From Alphaproteobacteria bacterium (GTDB lineage: Bacteria > Pseudomonadota > Alphaproteobacteria > Rhodobacterales > Rhodobacteraceae), in contig JAJRRX010000284.1 of the NCBI GenBank assembly GCA_024279075.1, forward strand, positions 1 to 6,013: 6,013 nt of DNA, read 5' to 3'. A program made the translations under genes and the position numbers. Position 1 is the stretch's first letter; every line of letters begins with the position of its first letter. This document shows, piece after piece, positions 1 through 4,124 of this stretch. The notes below the pieces were generated by a model that searched no databases, was not told the DNA's origin, and was given only the letters and a program-made list of their open reading frames with translations.

Positions 1-510
1 CACCGAAAACGCCACAATCGCCGCCCTAGGGGGCATCCGGCTAATCTTCTTCGGCCCACTATATGTCAGCTCAGAAAAGCGCTCACGGTAGACAAACCTC
101 GCGTCTGGCACCAAACTCTCGATCCGCGCCCGCATAGAGCTGGCCCCCATAAACAGTGTTTCGGCGCGGCCACGGCTGTGCAGCAGGCGCTGGGTGAAGA
201 TGTGGCCGCGATCAGGGTCAGCACAAAGCTGGATCTCGTCCACCGCGACAAAATCAGCCGCCATCCCCAACGGCATCGCCTCCACCGTGCACACATAATA
301 CCGCGCTTTCGGCGGCACAATCCGCTCCTCGCCTGTGAGCAGCGCCACCGTGCCAAGCCCGCGCAAATCCACCACCTTTTCATACACTTCCCGCGCCAAC
401 AGCCGCAGCGGCAGGCCGATCACGCCGGTTTGGTGCCCGAGCATCCGCTCAATCGCGTAATGGGTTTTGCCAGTATTGGTGGGGCCTAAAACAGCCGTAA
501 TATCGCGCAT
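1..510 (-). CDS. Suv3-like SF2 RNA/DNA helicase, N-terminal part (runs off the window)
   Basis: ATP-dependent SF2 helicase related to mitochondrial Suv3, which in other systems unwinds RNA during RNA turnover; the bacterial role is less well defined. 170 codons are open from ATG at 510 to the window edge, without a stop. Visible motifs: Walker A GPTNTGKT (residues 9-15, preceded by L8), motif Ia PLRLLA (34-39), LLTGEER (57-63), CTVEA (74-78), and the DEIQ motif II (91-94), followed by GASSM (122-126) and the start of the second RecA-like domain (SRMPPRAAIVAFS). DEIQ instead of DEAD/DEAH is typical of the Suv3 group. The start is supported by its position directly before the Walker A segment, as usual in this family, and by a GAGG-type ribosome site a few bases upstream. 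It lies 23 bp downstream of the TPR gene on the same strand, so co-transcription is likely. The C-terminal half is missing only because the window ends. Confidence 0.9.
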   Translation of the reverse strand, partial: MRDITAVLGPTNTGKTHYAIERMLGHQTGVIGLPLRLLAREVYEKVVDLRGLGTVALLTGEERIVPPKARYYVCTVEAMPLGMAADFVAVDEIQLCADPDRGHIFTQRLLHSRGRAETLFMGASSMRARIESLVPDARFVYRERFSELTYSGPKKISRMPPRAAIVAFSV

Positions 511-533
511 TTTTGCCTCGGGAAAGTTGCGCT

Positions 534-1088
534 CTAATGCACCATAAACAATTCGTCTTCAACCCGCTTCACCGCATCTATATAATCTGTTGAGTGTGGA
601 TTCAGCGCCAGCGCGGCTTTATAAGCCCTCAAAGCATTCTCGGGGTGGTCTAACTGCTCTTGAATAACCCCCATACCGCCCAAAGCGCCAAAATGACGGG
701 GGTTCAATACCAGCGTTGTCTCGATATCGGCCATCGCCTCGCCATACTTTCCCATCAGGAAAAATGCCGAGGCCCGCGCATTATAGGCTTCGGCAAATTC
801 TGGCGCGTGGTCAATTAACGCCGAAAAATGCCAGACGGCCATGGTATAATCCTCGGCCTCCAGCGCCGTAAAGCCGCGCTCTAAAAGCAGGTTCATGGCA
901 GCAGAGCCAGATTGCCGAAAAATCCGAATGGCCTCGCGCTCGGCACTGGCTGCGCCCTCGCCAGCCTCACTTTGCATTTCTGCAAAAAGCTCGTCCAAAC
1001 GGTCATTTTCGCCAAAGCCAAGGCCGGGCTGTACCGCTGATGCGCTGCTGCCAAACACCAGCGCTATGATCAAAATCAAGTGTCTCAT
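534..1088 (-). CDS. Secreted tetratricopeptide-repeat (TPR) protein
   Basis: 184-residue protein of unknown specific role; TPR arrays bind other proteins. Residues 1-18 form a Sec signal peptide: Arg near the start, a hydrophobic LILIIALVFG core, and an ASA cleavage motif before VQP. The mature protein is therefore probably periplasmic. A charged, helical stretch (about 28-60) precedes three TPR units at roughly 64-97, 98-131 and 132-165, seen from the spaced Ala/Gly/Tyr pattern and the repeated 'L..NP' ends (LVLNP, LALNP). I place the start at ATG 1088 rather than the in-frame TTG at 1094: an AGG ribosome site sits 8 nt before the ATG but only about 2 nt before the TTG, and the signal peptide begins properly at the ATG. 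It is followed by the helicase gene after 23 bp and is probably the first gene of that unit. No functional link between the two is visible. Confidence 0.85.
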   Translation of the reverse strand: MRHLILIIALVFGSSASAVQPGLGFGENDRLDELFAEMQSEAGEGAASAEREAIRIFRQSGSAAMNLLLERGFTALEAEDYTMAVWHFSALIDHAPEFAEAYNARASAFFLMGKYGEAMADIETTLVLNPRHFGALGGMGVIQEQLDHPENALRAYKAALALNPHSTDYIDAVKRVEDELFMVH

Positions 1089-1241
1089 AGGCAAAACCTA
1101 AGCGCTATCGCCGCAAAACCCAAGCCCAAAGGATAATTCTTGCTCAATTTCCTGTGTCTACGCTAGGGCAACCGCAAGAAACAGTTTTGATTCGCGCGCG
1201 AATCCCGTAGCATGACGCAAACGTAACCAATGGAGACCCCG
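1089..1241. promoter_or_regulatory. Divergent intergenic region between the TPR and SCP2 genes
   Basis: 153 bp that must hold promoters for both the leftward TPR-helicase unit and the rightward SCP2-hydrolase unit. No convincing -35/-10 pair is visible on either strand; the best rightward -35-like hexamer is TTGATT around 1187-1192, overlapping the palindrome at 1189-1204. A GGAG ribosome site at 1232-1235 serves the SCP2 gene. No long open frame or RNA gene is apparent. Confidence 0.5.
1189..1204. promoter_or_regulatory. Perfect 16-bp palindrome with two GANTC sites
   Basis: GATTCGCGCGCGAATC equals its own reverse complement. Its ends, GATTC (1189-1193) and GAATC (1200-1204), are both GANTC, the target of the alphaproteobacterial cell-cycle methyltransferase CcrM. 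It lies 37 bp before the SCP2 start codon, where a promoter or operator is expected. The palindrome is seen directly; the regulatory role is inferred. Confidence 0.5.
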
Positions 1242-1532
1242 ATGAGCGAAATTCTAGACGCCGCCGTAAAAGCCCTTTCTGACAAGCTTGGAGGCGACGG
1301 TATTGAAGGCTCGATCAAGTTCGAGATCGAAGACACAGGCTCGATCCGTATTGACGAAAACGGTGCCAGCGTCGACGATAGCGAAGCCGATTGCACCATC
1401 ACCGCCGCCGCTGACATTTTCCAAGACCTGCTCTCGGGCGACCTCAACCCAACCAGCGCCTTTATGTCCGGCAAAATCAGCATTGATGGCGATATGGGCA
1501 TGGCGATGAAGCTTGGCTCGCTGCTGACTTAA
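1242..1532 (+). CDS. SCP2 sterol-binding-domain protein (small lipid carrier)
   Basis: 96-residue single-domain protein of the SCP2 (sterol carrier protein 2) fold, which in this family binds hydrophobic ligands such as lipids or acyl-CoA. The order of features fits a minimal SCP2 domain: an N-terminal helix (ILDAAVKALSDKL), strands carrying KFEIEDTGSIRID, the DCTITAAADIFQDLLSGDLNPTSAFMSGK segment typical of the family (about 49-77), and the closing ISIDGDMGMAMKLGSLL (78-95). There is no signal peptide, so it is cytoplasmic. I choose ATG 1242 over the in-frame ATG at 1230: GGAG at 1232-1235 is 6 nt from the later ATG and would lie inside the gene if the earlier one were used, and MSEIL is the usual family beginning. 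Its TAA overlaps the ATG of the downstream hydrolase by one base (TAATG), pointing to translational coupling. The ligand is unknown. Confidence 0.88.
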   Translation: MSEILDAAVKALSDKLGGDGIEGSIKFEIEDTGSIRIDENGASVDDSEADCTITAAADIFQDLLSGDLNPTSAFMSGKISIDGDMGMAMKLGSLLT

Positions 1533-2476
1533 TGGAAAATGCCCCGCTTTATCAGGACGTTGCAGAGGCCCCTGAAGGCGGGCGCGCATTTTTTGTGCGC
1601 ACAGCCGATGACACCCGCATCCGCTTTGCCTTATGGGGCGGGGGCACAAAAGGCCTCGCCGTGGTTATGCCCGGGCGCACCGAATGCCTTGAGAAATATG
1701 GCCGTATGGCAGGGCAGCTTTTAGAGCGTGGTTATTCTGCGCTCATCATTGATTGGCGCGGCCAAGGGCTTTCTGATCGGTTAAATAACAGCACAGCCGT
1801 TGGCCATGTCGAGCGCTTTGAGGATTACCAAACGGATCTGAGCGCTGTGCTGGCCCACGCTGAAGTGACTGCGATTGACGGTCCACGTATAATGTTTGCC
1901 CATTCTATGGGCGGCTGTATTGGGCTGCGGGCTTTGCTTTCAAGCTCTGTTTTTAAGGCCGCCGTTTTCTCGGCCCCGATGTGGGGGCTTAACCTGCCCG
2001 GTGCTAACAAATTCCTTGCGCCCGTTCTGGCCAATGTCGGCGTAGCGCTTGGGCTTGGCAAAAAAACTCTTGCTGGCCAGCCCAAAGGTTTTTACCTGAC
2101 GCGCGAGCCGTTTGAGGGCAATAACCTGACCCATGATCGTGATCATTGGGATTATATGCGTGAACAAATCATAAAGCATCCCGCACTTGCTTTGGGCACG
2201 CCCTCGTTTAAATGGCTGAAAGGCGCTTTGGGCGAATTTAAGTATTTTGACAATGTTGAGATGCCAACCCTGCCGACCTTAGTTTTTGTTGGCGGCGATG
2301 AAAGTGTTGTGAGCCCCGCCGCCATTCGCAAGCACAGTCAGCGCTTTAGCAATGGTAGCTTGGTTAAAATCAGCGGTGGCCGGCATGAAACATGGATGGA
2401 AACGCCAGAGCGCCAAGCCCAAAGCTGGGGCGCGATAGACTCGCTATTGCAGCGCATTGAGGCACATCCGGGATGA
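1532..2476 (+). CDS. Alpha/beta hydrolase, lysophospholipase-like (serine hydrolase)
   Basis: 314-residue cytoplasmic alpha/beta hydrolase of the lysophospholipase/monoacylglycerol-lipase (Hydrolase_4) type, expected to cleave acyl esters of lysophospholipids or monoglycerides. Recognisable parts: an oxyanion-side segment MPGRTECLEKY (46-56); DWRGQGLSDR (74-83), the family's D-x-R-G-x-G-x-S motif; a nucleophile elbow AHSMGG with Ser125; a lid/cap region around 150-240; the acid GGDESVVSP with Asp256; and GGRHE with His285. The elbow is A-x-S-x-G rather than G-x-S-x-G, a variant also known from Bacillus-type lipases, so activity is expected. No signal peptide or membrane segment is seen. The start at 1532 overlaps the SCP2 stop, so the two proteins are probably made together, and the carrier may present or remove a lipid substrate (inference). 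The gene ends 14 bp from the convergent hisN stop. The exact substrate cannot be read from sequence. Confidence 0.9.
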   Translation: MENAPLYQDVAEAPEGGRAFFVRTADDTRIRFALWGGGTKGLAVVMPGRTECLEKYGRMAGQLLERGYSALIIDWRGQGLSDRLNNSTAVGHVERFEDYQTDLSAVLAHAEVTAIDGPRIMFAHSMGGCIGLRALLSSSVFKAAVFSAPMWGLNLPGANKFLAPVLANVGVALGLGKKTLAGQPKGFYLTREPFEGNNLTHDRDHWDYMREQIIKHPALALGTPSFKWLKGALGEFKYFDNVEMPTLPTLVFVGGDESVVSPAAIRKHSQRFSNGSLVKISGGRHETWMETPERQAQSWGAIDSLLQRIEAHPG

Positions 2477-2490
2477 TTCCCACGGCAATG

Positions 2491-3294
2491 TCATAGGTGA
2501 TCTTGGTTTAGGACTTTCAGAGCTTGTGCATGAATGCGGGCATCGCCCGCAGCAATGATTTGCCCGCCATTATGGGCGGGCTTGCCTTGCCAATTGGTCA
2601 CCACGCCGCCCGCGCCTTGCACCACACCGATCGGGCCTTGCACATCATACGCATTTAACCCTGCCTCGATCACGAGGTCGATCTGGCCCATTGCCAGCAA
2701 AGCATAGGCATAACAATCTAACCCATAGCGTGTAAGCTTACAGGTGTCGGACACTGCCATGAAGGCATCGCGCTCAGCGCGGGTGCCAATCTCGGGGAAT
2801 GTTGTCATCAGAATCGCATTTTCCAGCCCCGAGCAAGCCCGCACATTGATCTCTTTTCGCACATCATTTCGCGCCCAATCCGCCTTGCCAAAACCACCAA
2901 TAAAGCGCTCGCCGATATAGGGTTGGTCAACAATGCCCAAAACCGGCCCCTGCCCCGCATCCAGCCCAATCAGCACGCCCCAGCTTGGCGCACCGCTGAT
3001 GAAGGCGCGGGTGCCGTCTATCGGGTCTAGCACCCATGTCAGGCCGGAGGTGCCAGCGGTTTTGCCAAATTCCTCGCCGAAAATCGCATCATCAGGGCGG
3101 CGCTTGGCCAGCACCGCACGCATGGCTTGCTCGGCCTCGCGGTCAGCCGCTGTTACCGGATCAAAACCATCGGCCTCTTTGTTGTCCACCGCCATATCAG
3201 TGCGGAAATAGCGCAACGTTACTGCCCGCGCGGCTTCGGCCATTTCCTCGGCCACATCGCGCAATGCTTGCTGCTCTGTTTTGCTGAATTGCAT
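2491..3294 (-). CDS. hisN: HisN-type histidinol-phosphatase (inositol monophosphatase family)
   Basis: 267-residue Mg2+-dependent phosphatase of the inositol monophosphatase fold. DPIDGTRAFISG (90-101) followed by a SWG.LIGL segment is characteristic of the HisN branch, which hydrolyses histidinol-phosphate to histidinol, the penultimate part of histidine synthesis. Metal-binding residues visible: the GEE motif (Glu74/Glu75), Asp90 and Asp93 in DPIDGT, and Asp217 in LNAYDVQGP. DPVTAADREAE (45-55) is the usual N-terminal family motif. Length is normal and the protein is complete and cytoplasmic. The start is ATG 3294, with a strong GGAGG 7 nt upstream; the next Met (residue 18) would cut into the first helix. 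That ribosome site is one arm of a 9-bp hairpin (3299-3328), so translation or transcription may be controlled there. No other his genes are nearby. Inositol-1-phosphate or a related sugar phosphate is the alternative substrate. Confidence 0.85.
   Translation of the reverse strand: MQFSKTEQQALRDVAEEMAEAARAVTLRYFRTDMAVDNKEADGFDPVTAADREAEQAMRAVLAKRRPDDAIFGEEFGKTAGTSGLTWVLDPIDGTRAFISGAPSWGVLIGLDAGQGPVLGIVDQPYIGERFIGGFGKADWARNDVRKEINVRACSGLENAILMTTFPEIGTRAERDAFMAVSDTCKLTRYGLDCYAYALLAMGQIDLVIEAGLNAYDVQGPIGVVQGAGGVVTNWQGKPAHNGGQIIAAGDARIHAQALKVLNQDHL
2536..2581. other. Two adjacent GC-rich hairpins within the 3' end of hisN
   Basis: GCGGGC-ATC-GCCCGC (2536-2550) and GCCCGCC with GGCGGGC (2562-2568 and 2575-2581, 6-nt loop). 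They lie in hisN coding sequence but just beyond the convergent hydrolase gene, which has almost no 3' space of its own. They might end or stabilise the rightward transcript, though no T-tract follows. The symmetry is certain, the function is not; the codons coincide with Ala/Gly/Arg-rich residues and may be chance. Confidence 0.3.
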
Positions 3295-3298
3295 GAAA

Positions 3299-3328
3299 AA
3301 ACCTCCGCCTATTGCCAGACGGAGGTTT
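3299..3328 (-). promoter_or_regulatory. Leader hairpin containing the hisN Shine-Dalgarno sequence, followed by a T-run
   Basis: AAACCTCCG (3299-3307) and CGGAGGTTT (3320-3328) form a perfect 9-bp inverted repeat with a 12-nt loop. Read on the minus strand, the second arm contains GGAGG, the hisN ribosome site, and runs straight into TTTTTTC-ATG. The same element can therefore act as a stem that hides the ribosome site, or as a short intrinsic terminator/attenuator immediately before the start codon. Seen directly; regulatory use is inferred. Confidence 0.6.
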
Positions 3329-3365
3329 CATATTCTTGCATCAGCGTCAATGCGACAGATTTTTA

Positions 3366-3527
3366 TTGTCGCGCAATTTACCCGAAAACCGGTTCCCACT
3401 TTTCGGATCGCGCTCTTTTTCTTGTCGCGCAATTTACCCGAAAACCGGTTCCCACTTTTCGGATCGCGCTCTTTTTCTTGTCGCGCAATTTACCCGAAAA
3501 CCGGTTCCCACTTTTCGGATCGCGCTT
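3366..3527. repeat. Three tandem copies of a 56-bp palindromic intergenic repeat
   Basis: Copies start at 3366, 3422 and 3478, an exact 56-bp period. Copies 1 and 2 are identical over 56 bp; copy 3 is identical for 49 bp (to 3526), then diverges. One mismatch (A at 3365 for C) limits similarity on the left, where the T-run also matches back to 3360. Each unit contains a hairpin: arms CCGAAAA and TTTTCGG (unit positions 17-23 and 35-41) around the loop CCGGTTCCCAC, with a weaker outer GCGC/GCGC pair (6-9 and 45-48). A T-rich linker (TCTTTTTCTTG) joins the units. The core CCGAAAACCGGTTCCCAC is, from memory, very close to an abundant dispersed palindromic element of alphaproteobacteria, best known in rhizobia. 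Since 56 is not a multiple of 3, the units are read in different frames and are not coding. Confidence 0.92.
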
Positions 3528-3917
3528 TTAGCCTACGTCAGTCAAAGCCCGCGCGAGGTCAAACAAGCGGCGGCGCTGGTTTTCCGGAATGGAATAATAA
3601 GAACGCACCAATTCAAGCGCCTCTTTATCCGCCAACAGATCGCCCTGCATTTGTGGGCTTTCGGTTTTCAAGTCTTCCGGTGCAGAATCTGTCACGCCTT
3701 CTTCGATACCTTCAAAGAAAAAACGCACATCCACATCCATCGCTTTGGCGATATCCCAAAGGCGGGAGGCACTAACGCGGTTCATGCCGGTTTCATATTT
3801 CTGGATTTGTTGAAACTTGATGCCGACAGCTTCGCCGAGCTGCTGCTGGGTCATGCCCACCATCCAACGACGGTGGCGAACGCGTTTTCCAACATGCACA
3901 TCTACAGGGTGTTTCAT
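3528..3917 (-). CDS. XRE-family helix-turn-helix transcriptional regulator
   Basis: 129-residue cytoplasmic DNA-binding protein. The Cro/C1-type HTH spans about 9-65: VGKRVRHRRWMVGMTQQQLGEAVGI, then FQQIQKYETGMNRVSASRLWDIAKAMDV, with recognition helix around KFQQIQKYETG (34-44). FFFEG (67-70) closes the domain, as in many short alphaproteobacterial XRE regulators. A charged linker (71-95) and a helical tail (96-127, EALELVRSYYSIPENQRRRLFDLARAL) follow and may mediate dimerisation. I start it at ATG 3917 (MKHPVDVHVGKR), the usual family beginning, not at the in-frame ATG 4016, whose extra 33 residues do not look like protein and cover a promoter-like region. An AGG lies 4 nt and a GGAG 11 nt upstream. 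The start codon is part of an 11-bp palindrome ATAGG-G-CCTAT (3916-3926), a possible autoregulatory site. The stop codon touches the triplicate repeat. Targets are unknown. Confidence 0.88.
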   Translation of the reverse strand: MKHPVDVHVGKRVRHRRWMVGMTQQQLGEAVGIKFQQIQKYETGMNRVSASRLWDIAKAMDVDVRFFFEGIEEGVTDSAPEDLKTESPQMQGDLLADKEALELVRSYYSIPENQRRRLFDLARALTDVG

Positions 3918-3936
3918 AGGGCCTATCACTCCATTG

Positions 3937-3952
3937 TTAAGGTTATACTTAA
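3937..3952. promoter_or_regulatory. Inverted repeat TTAAG-N6-CTTAA upstream of the XRE gene
   Basis: TTAAG (3937-3941) and CTTAA (3948-3952) are inverted around 6 bp. The site lies 20-35 bp before the regulator's start codon, near its predicted transcription start, where an XRE protein often binds its own operator. AT-rich and short, so it could be chance. Confidence 0.35.
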
Positions 3953-3956
3953 AGGA

Positions 3957-3972
3957 TGCATAAATCGTGCCA
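3957..3972 (-). promoter_or_regulatory. Sigma-54 (-24/-12) promoter-like element for the XRE gene
   Basis: On the minus strand TGGCACGATTTATGCA matches the RpoN consensus TGGCACG-N4-TTGC-A/T with the correct GG-to-GC spacing and one mismatch (A for the first T of TTGC). It would start transcription around 3946, leaving a leader of about 28 nt before the regulator's ATG. No good sigma-70 pair was found for this gene. A sequence match only; no activator gene is in the window. Confidence 0.4.
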
Positions 3973-4003
3973 GTATCCCGCCATGATACACATATCCTCA
4001 GAT

Positions 4004-4018
4004 ACTTGATAATCAAGT
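4004..4018. promoter_or_regulatory. Perfect dyad ACTTGAT-A-ATCAAGT
   Basis: A 7-1-7 palindrome lying 86 bp upstream of the XRE start codon and about 60 bp upstream of the predicted sigma-54 transcription start. Spacing is wrong for FNR (TTGAT-N4-ATCAA). It could be an operator or activator site. Between it and the promoter lies another inverted pair, GTATC (3973-3977) and GATAC (3985-3989). Confidence 0.4.
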
Positions 4019-4068
4019 GTTATCACAGCTCTGTAACTATCGCAACAATTATCAACCTAAAGGTGGTT

Positions 4069-4119
4069 GCAAAATGCGAATATACGTTTATGGCAATCTG
4101 GGCGTGTTTCGCATTTTGC
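4069..4119 (-). terminator. typA: Long-loop inverted repeat just downstream of typA
   Basis: GCAAAATGCGAA (4069-4080) and TTCGCATTTTGC (4108-4119) form a perfect 12-bp inverted repeat with a 27-nt loop, beginning 5 bp beyond the typA stop. It can fold in the typA mRNA 3' end and may stop transcription or protect the message. No T-tract follows, so a classic intrinsic terminator is not shown. The right arm is itself part of a smaller dyad, so protein binding is the alternative. Confidence 0.45.
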
Positions 4120-4124
4120 GAATC

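Noticed and set aside
178..489. Plus-strand open frame opposite the helicase
   Set aside because: Antisense shadow; the minus-strand frame has unambiguous Walker A and DEIQ helicase motifs.
1086..1094. TTG at 1094 as the start of the TPR gene
   Set aside because: The ribosome-site-like AGG is about 2 nt from TTG but 8 nt from ATG 1088, and the signal peptide starts naturally at the ATG.
1912..1930. Hydrolase elbow AHSMGG as a broken active site
   Set aside because: A-x-S-x-G is a known functional variant of the nucleophile elbow, and the Asp and His of the triad are in place.
3366..3527. CRISPR-like direct repeats
   Set aside because: The three units are contiguous, with the full 56-bp period repeated and no unique spacers; there are no cas genes. 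They match a palindromic intergenic repeat instead.
3937..3952. CtrA binding site (TTAA-N7-TTAA)
   Set aside because: The two TTAA copies are 8 bp apart, not 7, and the better description is an inverted repeat TTAAG-N6-CTTAA.
3127..3986. Open frames on the plus strand reading across the repeats with recurring RKPVPTFRI/RNLPENRFPLFGSR-like peptides
   Set aside because: They only translate the repeat in several frames and antisense hisN or XRE sequence; a 56-bp period shifts frame at each unit, and no ribosome site or family match is evident.
4006..4016. FNR/FnrL box
   Set aside because: Half-sites TTGAT and ATCAA are present but separated by 1 bp instead of 4.
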